34,212 nt of DNA from Bradyrhizobium sp. (GCF_030646015.1 NZ_JAUSLT010000013.1:1-34212); one strand, 5' to 3'; counted from the stretch's first letter, positions 1 to 9,161 are shown. Made by a program: numbers and translations. The notes: a model not told the origin generated them from the sequence alone.

Positions 1-300
1 GCAGCTCGGCGGCAGCCAGTTCAGGGTGCGGACGTTTTCAGGCGTGAGCCGGACGCAGTCCGGAACCTGGTCGGAGCGATTCGCATAGTCCTTGCAGGCG
101 CACAGCCCGGCATCCAGCAGCTTGCAGGAGACGTGGGTGAAGTAGATCTTGCCGGTATCCTCATCCTCGAGCTTTTCCAGGCAGCAGCGTGCGCAGCCGT
201 CGCACAGGCTTTCCCATTCGGCGCTGGACATCTCTTCCAACGTCTTGGTTTTCCAGAAGAATCCCTCTTGACCCGAGGGTGGCTTGGGCTGCGCGGTCAT
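1..300 (-). CDS. YcgN/UPF0260 family cysteine-cluster protein, 3' end cut by window
   Basis: The reverse strand reads open from an ATG at 300 to the window edge, giving 100 residues without a stop. Near the N-terminus is a dense cysteine cluster ([10 protein letters not shown], residues 31-40), followed by further cysteines at about 59, 67, 69 and 82. The opening residues [13 protein letters not shown] and the segment VSCKLLD match the UPF0260 (YcgN/YkgJ-related) family of about 150 residues, so roughly one third is missing. The conserved cysteines suggest a metal or Fe-S centre, but the biochemical role is not established for the family. It is divergent from the PBP1A gene, with a 283-base gap that should hold both promoters. 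Confidence 0.88.
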   Translation of the reverse strand, partial: MTAQPKPPSGQEGFFWKTKTLEEMSSAEWESLCDGCARCCLEKLEDEDTGKIYFTHVSCKLLDAGLCACKDYANRSDQVPDCVRLTPENVRTLNWLPPSC

Positions 301-583
301 GATTTCCTGACGGGGCCGGTGTGGGCTTGGGCCCTTCTATAGCGTTTTCGAGCGACGTGGGTACCCGGTAAGGCCCGGTAGCGCGCAAAGCCGCCGCCAG
401 CGTTAGCCCTGCTGTTCAAAATCGTGAGCCAGACCATTGGTTTATGGCCCCCGCTCGTTTAGATAGGGAGCGAGTCCCCGATGGCGCAAAAAGCGCCTTG
501 GGTTTGCCGCAACATTCCCGCATGACGTCTCGACGGTGCCCGGCCGGGCGCCCTTAAGCGCTGCGAATTGACTTGGGGTTCCG

Positions 584-2875
584 GTGCGCCAGATCGTACC
601 ACCACACTGGAAGAAAAAGATCCGGCACTGGATGCTGGATCTGGATGCGCGCATCGACTCGACGCTGTTCTCCTCCGGCAAGGGCTTGCGCGAGCTCTAT
701 GAGCGGTTCTCCACCTTCATGGACCGCTTCTATGTCGGCCGCTGGAAACGCTGGGTCTTCATCGAACCTCTGTCAGAGGCCGCGACCATCGGGCTTGTCG
801 GCCTGGTGCTGATGCTGGCGCTGGCAGTGCCGGCTTTTCGCGAAACCGCCGACGACGACTGGCTGAAGAAATCCGATCTCGCGGTGTCGTTTCTCGACCG
901 CTATGGCAATCCGATCGGCAACCGCGGCATCAAGCACAATGATTCGATTCCGCTGGAGGATTTTCCGGACAATCTGATCAAGGCGACGCTGGCCACCGAG
1001 GACCGCCGCTTCTACGATCATTTCGGCATCGACATCGCCGGCACCGGCCGCGCGCTCGTCACCAACGCGCAGGCCGGCGGCGTGCGGCAGGGCGGCTCGA
1101 CGATCACCCAGCAGCTGGCGAAGAACCTGTTCCTCAACAACGAGCGCACCATCGAGCGCAAGGTCAAGGAAGCCTTCCTGGCGATCTGGCTCGAGACCCG
1201 TCTCACCAAGAATGAAATTCTGAAGCTCTATCTCGACCGCGCCTATATGGGCGGCGGCACCTTCGGCGTCGATGGCGCCGCGCATTTCTACTTCAACAAG
1301 TCGGCGCGCGACGTCAATCTGGCGGAATCCGCCATGCTCGCCGGGCTGTTCAAGGCCCCGACCAAATACGCGCCGCACATCAACCTGCCCGCCGCGCGCG
1401 CCCGCGCCAACGTGGTGCTGGATAATCTGGTCGATGCCGGCTTCATGACCGAGGGCCAGGTGTTCGGCGCGCGGCGCAATCCGGCGATCGCGGTCGATCG
1501 CCGCGACGAGAATTCGCCGAACTACTATCTCGACTGGGCGTTCGAGGAGATGCGCAAGCTGGTCGACACCTTTCCGAAATCCTATGTCGAGCGCGTCTTC
1601 GTGGTCCGCACCGCGATCGACATGACGGTTCAGCGCGCCGCCGAAGCAACCGTCGAAAACCAGTTGCGCCAGTTCGGCCGCGATTACCATGCGACCCAGG
1701 CCGCCGTCGCAGTCGCCGATCTCGACGGCGGCGTGCGCGCGATGGTCGGCGGACGCGACTATGGCGCGAGCCAGTTCAACCGCGCGGTCGACGCGATGCG
1801 CCAGCCCGGCTCGTCCTTCAAGCCCTATGTCTACGCCACCGCGCTGATGAACGGCTACAAGCCATCCTCGATCGTGGTCGACGGCCCGGTCTGCATCGGC
1901 AACTGGTGTCCGCAGAACTACAGCCACGGTTATTCGGGCTCGATGACGCTGACCCAGGCGATCACCCGTTCGATCAACGTCATTCCGGTGAAGCTCTCGA
2001 TTGCCCTGGGCGGCAAGTCACCCAATCCAGCCAAGGCCGGGCGCGCCAAGATTACCGAGGTGGCGCGCAAATTCGGCATCAAGGCCCCCCTGCCCGACAC
2101 GCCGTCGATGCCGATCGGCTCCGACGAAGTCAATGTGCTCGAACACGCGGTGGCTTATGCGACCTTCCCGAACAAGGGCAAGGCGCCGATCCCGCATGCG
2201 GTGCTGGAGGTGCGCACCGGCGCCGGCGACCTGGTCTGGCGCTTCGATCGCGACGGCAAGAAGCAGGTGCAGGCCATTCCCGTCTCGGTAGCCGCCGACA
2301 TGTCGGAAATGATGAGCCACGTCGTCAGCGAAGGCACCGCACGCCGCGCCGCCATCGACGGCATTCCGACAGCCGGCAAGACCGGGACCACCAACGCCTA
2401 TCGCGACGCCTGGTTCGTCGGCTTCACCGGCAACTTCACCTGCGCGGTCTGGTACGGCAATGACGACTATTCCCCGACCAACCGCATGACCGGCGGCTCG
2501 CTGCCGGCGCAGACCTGGCGTGAGATCATGGTGGTCGCTCACCAGGGCGTCGAGGTCAAGGAAGTGCCGGGAATTGGCATGGGCCAGAAGCTGCCGCCGA
2601 CGGCGCAGGCCGCTGCCGCCATGGCCGCAGGCGCGCCGAAAATCATTGACACCAAGCCGGGACCGCCGCCGATCCTCACCAAGCGCGGCGCCGACATTCT
2701 GGTGCGCGTGGAAAAGATGCTCGACGAGGCCGGCAAGACCGCAGGCAAAGTCACCCCTGGCGACCCCGCCAAGCCCGGCAAGCCGGTATCGTCGAACACG
2801 ATCGCATTCCCGGACAGTTTTGCCGCGGCAGCGCCGGGCGAAGCCGCGGCGACAGCTCCGCCGCGCAAGAACTGA
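584..2875 (+). CDS. Penicillin-binding protein 1A (glycosyltransferase/transpeptidase)
   Basis: A class A penicillin-binding protein of 763 residues that polymerises and cross-links peptidoglycan in the periplasm. A cytoplasmic N-terminal tail is followed by one membrane segment (about residues 66-85). The GT51 domain carries the catalytic Glu139 in ATEDRRFYDHFG and the motif GGSTITQQLAKN (170-181). The transpeptidase domain has SSFK with Ser410 and Lys413, SIN at 463-465 and KTG at 599-601. All catalytic motifs are intact. The C-terminus is a Pro/Ala/Lys-rich tail. The start is a GTG at 584; an in-frame ATG at codon 17 is an alternative. DUF1214 and DUF1254 genes follow with almost no gap, suggesting one transcript. 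Confidence 0.95.
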   Translation: MRQIVPPHWKKKIRHWMLDLDARIDSTLFSSGKGLRELYERFSTFMDRFYVGRWKRWVFIEPLSEAATIGLVGLVLMLALAVPAFRETADDDWLKKSDLAVSFLDRYGNPIGNRGIKHNDSIPLEDFPDNLIKATLATEDRRFYDHFGIDIAGTGRALVTNAQAGGVRQGGSTITQQLAKNLFLNNERTIERKVKEAFLAIWLETRLTKNEILKLYLDRAYMGGGTFGVDGAAHFYFNKSARDVNLAESAMLAGLFKAPTKYAPHINLPAARARANVVLDNLVDAGFMTEGQVFGARRNPAIAVDRRDENSPNYYLDWAFEEMRKLVDTFPKSYVERVFVVRTAIDMTVQRAAEATVENQLRQFGRDYHATQAAVAVADLDGGVRAMVGGRDYGASQFNRAVDAMRQPGSSFKPYVYATALMNGYKPSSIVVDGPVCIGNWCPQNYSHGYSGSMTLTQAITRSINVIPVKLSIALGGKSPNPAKAGRAKITEVARKFGIKAPLPDTPSMPIGSDEVNVLEHAVAYATFPNKGKAPIPHAVLEVRTGAGDLVWRFDRDGKKQVQAIPVSVAADMSEMMSHVVSEGTARRAAIDGIPTAGKTGTTNAYRDAWFVGFTGNFTCAVWYGNDDYSPTNRMTGGSLPAQTWREIMVVAHQGVEVKEVPGIGMGQKLPPTAQAAAAMAAGAPKIIDTKPGPPPILTKRGADILVRVEKMLDEAGKTAGKVTPGDPAKPGKPVSSNTIAFPDSFAAAAPGEAAATAPPRKN

Positions 2876-2877
2876 CC

Positions 2878-3456
2878 GTGCGGCTGGTCTTCATCACACT
2901 GCTGGCGTTGATTCTCGCGACCGTCATCGGCCTCGGCGCGACCTGGATGACGGCGACGCGCGGCACCGATCTCGGCACCCTGACGATCGGCGCCTGGACC
3001 GCGCGGCCGAAGACCGGCACCGCCGACGTCGATCCCTATTCGCGCGCCTCGATCGCCCGCAGCGGCGAGCTGCCGGTCGGCACCGGCGACGGCGTCGCCT
3101 TCTCGGCGACCAGGGACGACCGCAACAAGCCGCTCGACGGACGCTGCGACGTGGTGGTCAGCGGCGTCACCCCTGCGGCACGGTTCTGGACGCTGACGCT
3201 CTACAATACCAAGGGACATCTGGTGGCGAACTCGCTGCAGCGCTACGGCTTCACCAGCCAGGAAATCATTCGCGGCGCCGATGGCGCCTTCGAGATCCGG
3301 GTGGCGTCGCGCTCGCGCGCCGGAAACTGGCTCCCCACCGGGGGCATCGAGCGTTACGCGCTGATGCTGCGGCTTTACGATACGCCGGTCGGCGTGGCGA
3401 CGCGGACGCAGCGCGATGCGCCGATGCCCTCGATTACGACGGTGGGCTGTCCATGA
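2878..3456 (+). CDS. DUF1214 domain protein, membrane-anchored
   Basis: A 192-residue protein with an N-terminal hydrophobic segment (about residues 3-22) that is either a signal anchor or uncleaved signal peptide. The rest resembles DUF1214: a beta-rich domain with SGVTPAARFWTLTLYNTKG and an ending of the type RLYDTPVG. Start is GTG, two bases after the PBP1A stop, and the end overlaps the next ATG by four bases (ATGA), so the three genes are probably co-translated. DUF1214 is often found fused behind DUF1254; here the two are separate adjacent genes in reversed order. No biochemical function is known to me; an envelope role is inferred from the anchor and the PBP neighbour. Confidence 0.85.
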   Translation: MRLVFITLLALILATVIGLGATWMTATRGTDLGTLTIGAWTARPKTGTADVDPYSRASIARSGELPVGTGDGVAFSATRDDRNKPLDGRCDVVVSGVTPAARFWTLTLYNTKGHLVANSLQRYGFTSQEIIRGADGAFEIRVASRSRAGNWLPTGGIERYALMLRLYDTPVGVATRTQRDAPMPSITTVGCP

Positions 3457-4067
3457 TCCGCCTGCTGTTCACGATCATCGCGGGCGTGCTGCTGGGTGCC
3501 GTGGTGCATCTCGTCAGCGTGCTGGCATTGCCGCGGATCGCGACCCAGGACGCCTATTCACGCCTCACGCCGATGACAACGCTCAATACGGTGACCGCAC
3601 TGCCGCCGGCGGATCCGAACAACGCACCGCTGCCGTTCATGGATCCCGCCTTCGCGACCGCGATCTGCCGCTACGACCTGTCGGGCGGCCCGATCAAGCT
3701 CACGGTCCCGGTCAGCCAGGCCTACACCTCGGTGTCGTTCTATACCCGCAACGAGGTCGCCTATTACGCCATCAACGACCGGTCGGCCGGACGCCGGCTG
3801 ATCGAACTCGACCTGATGACCGAGGCGCAGCACGCCGAACTGCCCGAGGACGAGGAAATCACCGCCGCCGACCGGCTGATCATCGACTCGCCGACCGCGA
3901 CCGGGCTGATCGTGCTGAAGGCGCTGGCGCCGGAGCCGGGCCTGATGATACAGGCGCAGGCCTCGCTCGCGGCTTCCAGCTGCAAGGTGCAGACCGAGCC
4001 GACACCGGCGAAACAGGAAGAGCCCAAGCCTGCGCCACCACCGCCGGCGCCGCGGGCGAAGCGCTGA
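3453..4067 (+). CDS. DUF1254 domain protein, membrane-anchored
   Basis: A 204-residue protein starting at the ATG at 3453, which overlaps the preceding TGA. An N-terminal membrane segment (about residues 4-26) precedes a domain with RIATQDAYSRLTPM and SQAYTSVSFYTRNEVAYYAI, typical of the short DUF1254 proteins seen beside DUF1214 genes in rhizobia. The tail is Pro/Lys-rich (PKPAPPPPAPRAKR), like a linker or wall-spanning end. A longer open frame begins at 2520, but it runs through PBP1A and DUF1214 in the wrong frame; the overlapping ATGA start and the hydrophobic N-terminus decide for 3453. Function unknown. Confidence 0.85.
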   Translation: MIRLLFTIIAGVLLGAVVHLVSVLALPRIATQDAYSRLTPMTTLNTVTALPPADPNNAPLPFMDPAFATAICRYDLSGGPIKLTVPVSQAYTSVSFYTRNEVAYYAINDRSAGRRLIELDLMTEAQHAELPEDEEITAADRLIIDSPTATGLIVLKALAPEPGLMIQAQASLAASSCKVQTEPTPAKQEEPKPAPPPPAPRAKR

Positions 4068-4125
4068 TCCGGGAAGTTGCGCCACGGCGCCGACGCGGAG
4101 ATCGCCCTATCCTCCTCCGAGGCTT

Positions 4126-4341
4126 CTAGGGGCGCATGAACATGAAATCAGTCCCGGGGTCGCAATTGTCGGCGACGAAGCGAAGCTCCGACTGGACGTC
4201 GGAGACGCTCCTGCTTTCGAGATATTTGGATACGACGAGGCCAAGCAGCGACCGGCAGACGCTGTCGTGACCCATCCCGGCAGCTTCCGCTTCGGCGATA
4301 GCCGCGGAGAAATGAAGATTCGCGATCTCGGTTGCGGACAT
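4126..4341 (-). CDS. Small conserved-looking hypothetical protein, 71 aa
   Basis: A short acidic protein beginning MSATEIANLHFSAAIAE, predicted to be mostly helical, with no signal peptide or membrane segment. I chose the ATG at 4341 because an AGGA sequence lies about 7 bases upstream; an in-frame ATG at 4377 would add 12 charged residues. The composition (amphipathic helices, no low complexity, no rare-codon run) looks like a real gene, and it is on the opposite strand to both neighbours, between the DUF1254 gene and the amidase. I do not recognise a domain and cannot assign a role. Confidence 0.6.
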   Translation of the reverse strand: MSATEIANLHFSAAIAEAEAAGMGHDSVCRSLLGLVVSKYLESRSVSDVQSELRFVADNCDPGTDFMFMRP

Positions 4342-4547
4342 CTCGGCTTCCTGTTTTTTCACCCTTGTGTCATCCAAGCTCCGGATGTCGTTTGATCTGC
4401 GTCAAAAACTCTCGTGCCTGGTGCCACAGAGAAGTCCTGTCGAGCATCAGTACATCCACGCCATCATCATCGACACGCCACCCCCGATTTGTTGACTTGC
4501 CGGGTTGCGAAACTAAGGTTGACGCCGCACCGGAGGAAATTAATCGC

Positions 4548-6023
4548 ATGACGTTGCCGATGAGCTGGAACGAATGGGCGCAGCACGACGGCGTCGCGCT
4601 GGCGGCGCGCGTCAGGAAGGGCGAGCTGACGGCAAAGGAATTGGCAAGTCAGGCGGCCGCAGGCATCGCCAAGGTCGATCCGGCGCTGTCGGGCGTGGTC
4701 GAGGTCTTCGAGGACGCGATTGCCGATCCCGCCAAAGACGGCGCCAATCTGGCGGGACCCTTTGCCGGCCTGCCTTTCCTGATGAAGGATCTGGGCCCGA
4801 CGATGAAGGGCCGCTTGCAGGAAATGGGCTCGCTGCTGATGCGCGGCAATCGCGCCACCGCCGATACGTTCCTGGCCGCGAAGATGCGCGAGGCAGGACT
4901 GAACCTGATCGGGCGGACGACCACGCCGGAATTCGGCGTTTGCAGTTCGGCCGACAATCCCGCCGTCTACGTGACCCGCAACCCGTGGAACACCGATTAC
5001 ACGACCTGCGGATCGTCAGCCGGCAGCGCCGCCATGGTCGCGGCGGGCGCCGTGCCGATCGCGCATTCAACCGACGGCGGCGGCTCGATCCGCATTCCGG
5101 CCGGGGTCAACGGCAACATCGGCCTCAAGGTTTCGCGGGGCGTGTTCTCGCTGGCACCGCACATGTCTGATTTGACCGGGCTGGTATCGATCCAGGGCTG
5201 CCAGTCGCGTTCGGTACGCGATACCGCTGCCTTCGTGGATGCGTGCCGTGGTCCGGCGCCGGGCGAATTCATGCCGTTCTGGACCCCGCCGGAGCCTTAC
5301 CTCGATATGATCAAGCGCGATCCGGGCAGGCTCAGGATCGCGTTGTCGCATCAGTGGGGCGACTATTCCGCGACGCCTGCGATCGCAGCCGAACTCGAAC
5401 GAACGGGAAAATTCCTCGAAGGCCTCGGCCATCACGTCGAATACGCGTTGCCCGCGATCGATTATCGCGCCGCCTTCGATGCCCAGACTACCTGTTACAT
5501 CAGCAACTTTGCCATCGTGATCGGCAACATGCTGGCGGCACGCGGGCTGGAGCGGCCGCCGGCCGATCTGGTCGAGCCGGTCAACATCCGGATCTGGGAA
5601 GCCGGCCGGCATACGACATTTGCCGAGCGCGCGCGCATGCAAGCGGTCTTCAACACGACCACGCGCGGTTTCGGTGCGTTCTTCGAGGAGTGGGATACTA
5701 TCCTGACGCCGATCACCGCGCTGCCGACACCAAAGGTCGGCACAACGGAATATCTGACGATATCGGACAATCCATCCGTGCTCGACTGGTTCGGCAATCT
5801 ATGGCGCAATTTCGCCTTCACCCCGCTCGCCAATCTCAGCGGACTACCCGCGATCTCGTTGCCGCTGGCGCAACATGAGAACGGATTGCCGCTCGGCATT
5901 CAGGCTCAGGCCAGGCAGGCCAATGACGGCCTGCTGCTGCAGCTGGCGGCACAGATCGAGCGGGCGCTCGGCGGGCAGTGGAACGCCGGACGGACGCCCG
6001 GCGTGCATGTGACGAAGGGCTGA
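4548..6023 (+). CDS. Amidase, amidase-signature family
   Basis: A 491-residue amidase-signature hydrolase that would cleave a C-N amide bond; the substrate cannot be told from the sequence. The Ser-cisSer-Lys triad is visible: Lys80 (PFLMKDLG), cis-Ser156 (TCGSSAGSAAM) and nucleophile Ser180 (TDGGGSIRIPAG), with the usual 24-residue spacing between the serines. No signal peptide, so cytoplasmic. The frame stays open upstream to 4332, but the ATG at 4548 has an excellent GGAGGAAAT ribosome site and starts just before the conserved N-terminal helix. Length is normal for the family. Annotation as indoleacetamide hydrolase or Glu-tRNA amidotransferase subunit A would be over-specific, since no GatB/GatC genes are nearby. 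Confidence 0.93.
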   Translation: MTLPMSWNEWAQHDGVALAARVRKGELTAKELASQAAAGIAKVDPALSGVVEVFEDAIADPAKDGANLAGPFAGLPFLMKDLGPTMKGRLQEMGSLLMRGNRATADTFLAAKMREAGLNLIGRTTTPEFGVCSSADNPAVYVTRNPWNTDYTTCGSSAGSAAMVAAGAVPIAHSTDGGGSIRIPAGVNGNIGLKVSRGVFSLAPHMSDLTGLVSIQGCQSRSVRDTAAFVDACRGPAPGEFMPFWTPPEPYLDMIKRDPGRLRIALSHQWGDYSATPAIAAELERTGKFLEGLGHHVEYALPAIDYRAAFDAQTTCYISNFAIVIGNMLAARGLERPPADLVEPVNIRIWEAGRHTTFAERARMQAVFNTTTRGFGAFFEEWDTILTPITALPTPKVGTTEYLTISDNPSVLDWFGNLWRNFAFTPLANLSGLPAISLPLAQHENGLPLGIQAQARQANDGLLLQLAAQIERALGGQWNAGRTPGVHVTKG

Positions 6024-6029
6024 ATTCTT

Positions 6030-6225
6030 CTCCCCTCCTCCCGCTGTGTCCGCCGAAGCCACTTGGCGAAGGCGGACGCAGCGGTGGGGAGGGGTCGGGG
6101 GTGGGGGGTGCTTCAGAAAATTCGTTGTGAGAAATGCGCGGACTCGCTGCCGACCGTATGCGCCGCACTACCCCCCACCCCCGACCCCTCCCCACCACGC
6201 GCAAGAGCGCGTGGGAGGAGGGGAG
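6030..6225. repeat. Long nested intergenic inverted repeat
   Basis: The gap between the amidase and thioesterase genes is nearly filled by a nested palindrome. A perfect 25-base inverted repeat (6084-6108 with 6171-6195, G-rich then C-rich) is enclosed by 13-base outer arms (6030-6042 with 6213-6225). Short hairpins lie inside each half (6048-6054 with 6070-6076; 6197-6212). The transcript could fold into a long rod. Such G/C-run palindromes are frequent dispersed intergenic elements in Bradyrhizobium-like genomes. It may act as a terminator for the upstream gene or be a non-autonomous mobile repeat. Confidence 0.85.
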
Positions 6226-6273
6226 AAAAGCATCGCCTTTTGCTCCCTTCGCAATATGGCGTAGAACACCGAC

Positions 6274-7182
6274 ATGTCCAAAGCACCTGTCATCACACCG
6301 CTGCCGTTTGACCAACTGGCCGAAGCCATCAAAGGCAGCCGCTCCGTCTATGGGCATATCAGCGGGCTGCGGCTCGACCGTGCCGCCCGCGGCGAAGCCT
6401 GGTCGAGCCTGCCCTACCGCCCGGTCTTCGTCGGCGACACCGCGACGGGCGTGCTGCACGGCGGCGTCGTCACCGCCATGCTCGACGAGAGCTGCGGCAT
6501 GGCCGTCCAGCTCGCGCTCGATGGCGCCAGCGCGATTGCCACGCTCGACCTGCGGATCGACTACCAGAAGCCGGCGACGCCGGGCCTTGAGATCAGAGCG
6601 CATTCGGTGTGCTACCGCGTCACCCGTTCGATCGCCTTCGTGCGCGCGACCGCCTACCAGGAATCCGAAGACGATCCCGTCGCCACCGCAACGGCCTGCT
6701 TCATGGTCGGCGCCAACCGCACCAACATGCTGGACCGGGCGATGGAGGAGCGCGCGCTGCCGGTGCTGGAAGCGCCGGAGGATCCGGCAGGCCCGTTCGC
6801 CAACAGCCCGTTCGCGCGCTGCCTCGGCATCCGCATCGGCGACGATGGCACGCTGGTGATGCCGTTCTCGCCAAAGATCATTGGCAACCCGATCCTGCCC
6901 GCCATCCATGGCGGCATGACCGGCGCCTTTCTCGAAACCACCGCCATCGTCGGCGTGGCGCGCGAACTCGGCGTGTCGTCGCCGAAACCGATCGGCCTCA
7001 CGGTCAATTACCTGCGCTCCGGCCGCGCCCTCGACAGCCACGCCAAGGTGTCGATCGTCAAGCAGGGCCGGCGCGTCGTCGCTTTCGAGGCGCAGGCCTG
7101 GCAGGACGACCCGGCCAAACCGATCGCCTCGGCGTTCGGTCATTTCATGCTGCGGCAAACGCCGGATGCGGATGAGGAATAG
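6274..7182 (+). CDS. Double-hotdog PaaI-type acyl-CoA thioesterase
   Basis: A 302-residue cytoplasmic protein made of two hotdog halves. The first carries VLHGGVVTAMLDESCG (HGG at 62-64 with an acidic pair 71-72), the second AIHGGMTGAFLETTA (HGG at 212-214, Glu221). HGG followed by a helix with an acidic residue is the signature of PaaI/4HBT thioesterases, which hydrolyse acyl-CoA thioesters. Most PaaI proteins are single-domain and about 140 residues, so this is a tandem-domain form; both halves keep the motif. The acyl substrate is unknown. It is convergent with the methyltransferase gene. Confidence 0.88.
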   Translation: MSKAPVITPLPFDQLAEAIKGSRSVYGHISGLRLDRAARGEAWSSLPYRPVFVGDTATGVLHGGVVTAMLDESCGMAVQLALDGASAIATLDLRIDYQKPATPGLEIRAHSVCYRVTRSIAFVRATAYQESEDDPVATATACFMVGANRTNMLDRAMEERALPVLEAPEDPAGPFANSPFARCLGIRIGDDGTLVMPFSPKIIGNPILPAIHGGMTGAFLETTAIVGVARELGVSSPKPIGLTVNYLRSGRALDSHAKVSIVKQGRRVVAFEAQAWQDDPAKPIASAFGHFMLRQTPDADEE

Positions 7183-7236
7183 GCACGCCTAGTCGCCCTT
7201 GGCATGAGCGTCAACAACCGCCGGCCCTCACGGAGG

Positions 7237-8103
7237 CTACAACCTCCTTGCTGCCGTCAATAACAGTTCATTCGGACCTTCCCATCCGGTCGGCGTTTCA
7301 TATCGGCTGAGAACCTGTTCCATATCAGACCACGCAGCTTCGGCTTTCGCTGCGTCCAGGCTCTTCAATATCTGCACGATCGGGCCGGCCGATGTCCGGG
7401 CGAATTTCATGTAGTCCTTGACCGTCGGAAGTCTGAACGGCGCCGCAATCCTGGTGGTCGCGATCTCGCGGAATCCCGCCTCTTTGAACAGGTCATCGAT
7501 CAGGCCGGGTTTGCCGAGGCTGAGCAGTCCGCCGGACTGGAAGGGATCGCGCGGCGGCATGCCGGCGTGCCTCAAAGCTGTTGACATCAGCGTCGTCACA
7601 CAAGGATTGGCCTGCGGGGCTCCGAACACCATGGTGCAAACACCGCCACCCGGTTTGAGCACCCGCGCCATTTCGCGCAATCCCTGCAGCGGGTCGCCGA
7701 AAAACATCAGTCCGAGCCGACAGACCACCGCGTCGAATCTCGAGTCCTCGATCTGCAATTGCTGTCCGTCCGAAACGCGTACCTCGACGTTGCGATACCC
7801 CGCGGCGGCGGCCTGCTGTGCTGCGAATTGAAGGATCTTCGGCGAGAGGTCGGTGGCCAGCACGAGGCCCTGGGGACCGACCCGCTCAGCGATGTCCAGG
7901 GTCTGATCGCCGGCACCGGCGGCCACATCGAGCACATGGGAACCGGCTCCAACTCCGGCCATTCCGAGCATGGCCTGTGTCGCCTTGTCCAGCCACGGTC
8001 GAATGACGGCGCCGGAATCGCTCCAGCCCTGGGCCATCTGATCCCACTGCGCGCGCATCGCCGCCGTGGCAATATCCGCGTCGACGGAAGATTCACTATT
8101 CAT
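7237..8103 (-). CDS. SAM-dependent methyltransferase, class I
   Basis: A 288-residue methyltransferase of the UbiE/Methyltransf_11 type. Motif I is HVLDVAAGAGDQTLDIAE (from residue 56), followed by the acidic residue of ATDLSPK (Asp85) that would bind the SAM ribose, and motif IV-VI segments FDAVVCRLGLMFF and ARVLKPGG. The ATG at 8103 has a GGAGT ribosome site; an in-frame ATG at 8187 would add an unconserved-looking charged stretch overlapping the preceding gene. The substrate (quinone, lipid or small molecule) cannot be read from the sequence. The Bug receptor gene lies 80 bases upstream on the same strand, so they may share a transcript. Confidence 0.9.
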   Translation of the reverse strand: MNSESSVDADIATAAMRAQWDQMAQGWSDSGAVIRPWLDKATQAMLGMAGVGAGSHVLDVAAGAGDQTLDIAERVGPQGLVLATDLSPKILQFAAQQAAAAGYRNVEVRVSDGQQLQIEDSRFDAVVCRLGLMFFGDPLQGLREMARVLKPGGGVCTMVFGAPQANPCVTTLMSTALRHAGMPPRDPFQSGGLLSLGKPGLIDDLFKEAGFREIATTRIAAPFRLPTVKDYMKFARTSAGPIVQILKSLDAAKAEAAWSDMEQVLSRYETPTGWEGPNELLLTAARRL

Positions 8104-8183
8104 GGCACACTCCTTCGAACTGTCTTGCGGCGTCCGATCGACTCGTCGTGGGTTTTTCGGATCGGAATCGGTTTCAGATCGGA

Positions 8184-9161
8184 TCATTCAGGTTTGGTCC
8201 TGCCCTCGCGGACAATTGCTTTCCACTTGCTCAACTCGGCCTGCAGATGCGCCGCGAACTGTGACTTCGAGCCATTGATCGGCGTGTATCCAAGCGCTTG
8301 CAGCCGATCCCTCACTTCCGGCAGCGCCATGATGTGACTGACTTGCCGGTGCCTGAGTTCGACGATGTCGTCGGGGGTGCCCCTGGGGACCAATATCCCG
8401 TTCCAGAATCCGACCTCGTGGTTCGGTATGCCCGCCTGCTCCAGCGTGGGAACGTCAGGAAATTCCGCGGCGCGCGTTTTGTCGGCAACCGCCAGCATAC
8501 GGAGCTTCCCGTCTCGCACGAGCGGGGCGACGATCGGAAGGGTAAGATGCAGAATCTGGGTATGGCCGGCAACCGTCGAGGCAACGGCCGGAGGTCCCCC
8601 CTGGAACGGGACGTGCACGACGTCGAGCCCGAGCGTCTGTTTGAAGAGCCGCTCGCTTGCCAGGTATGGCGAAGAACCATAACCAGGCGACGCGTAGTTA
8701 AACTTGCCGGGGCTCGCCTTCACCAGAGCGGCGAGTTCTTTCATGGTGGTCGCGGCCACCGACGAATTGACCGAAATCGTTTCGGGCGCCGCTATCAACA
8801 GCGTGATCGGCACAAAGCTGTCAGGGACCTCATACGTGAGTTTCTCGCCGATCGCAGGCTGAACGACGAAGTTCTGATTGACGATCACCATCGTGCAGCC
8901 GTCAGGCAACGCTCTGGCGGCCGCCGCGGTGCCAATCATCCCGCCGGCCCCGGGCAGATTCTCGACATAAAACCGGCCGCCAGCCTCGGAAAGCCTTTGC
9001 GCCAGAATTCGCGCGATCACGTCGTCGGGCGATCCGGGCGGGTATGACACAATAAGCCTGACGGGTTGCGAGCATTCGGCCCTGACCGGCTGCGCCAATG
9101 CAAGCGACACGACAGCCATCGTAGCCAGCCCGAAAATCAGCGGCCGTACTGGACTTTTCAT
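8184..9161 (-). CDS. Bug/TctC-family tripartite tricarboxylate transporter receptor
   Basis: A periplasmic solute-binding protein of 325 residues with a Sec signal peptide ending near ...LALAQPVRAE. The body has the Bug-family marks VRLIVSYPPGSPDDVIAR, ENLPGAGGMIGT and VPFQGGPPAV. Bug proteins bind small carboxylates or similar acids; the ligand is not deducible. The ATG at 9161 is preceded by GGGAGAT; the longer frame to 9221 lacks a ribosome site and would bury the signal peptide. No TctA/TctB membrane genes are nearby, so this is an orphan receptor, as is common in Bradyrhizobium and Bordetella. It is divergent from a LysR gene that probably controls it. Confidence 0.92.
   Translation of the reverse strand: MKSPVRPLIFGLATMAVVSLALAQPVRAECSQPVRLIVSYPPGSPDDVIARILAQRLSEAGGRFYVENLPGAGGMIGTAAAARALPDGCTMVIVNQNFVVQPAIGEKLTYEVPDSFVPITLLIAAPETISVNSSVAATTMKELAALVKASPGKFNYASPGYGSSPYLASERLFKQTLGLDVVHVPFQGGPPAVASTVAGHTQILHLTLPIVAPLVRDGKLRMLAVADKTRAAEFPDVPTLEQAGIPNHEVGFWNGILVPRGTPDDIVELRHRQVSHIMALPEVRDRLQALGYTPINGSKSQFAAHLQAELSKWKAIVREGRTKPE

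Noticed and set aside
773..1927. Open frame of 384 codons on the reverse strand inside PBP1A
   Set aside because: Shadow of a high-GC gene; Arg/Asp/Gly-rich, no domain, and PBP1A motifs on the plus strand are intact.
5836..7158. Open frame of 440 codons on the reverse strand across the amidase/thioesterase gap
   Set aside because: Crosses the palindromic repeat (proline-rich stretch) and overlaps two real genes; composition is typical of a shadow.
7232..7247. GGAGG/CCTCC hairpin between convergent genes as terminator
   Set aside because: Only 5 base pairs, overlaps the methyltransferase stop codon and has no T-run.
8104..8187. Longer methyltransferase start at 8187
   Set aside because: No ribosome site and a highly charged extension; the ATG at 8103 has GGAGT at good spacing.
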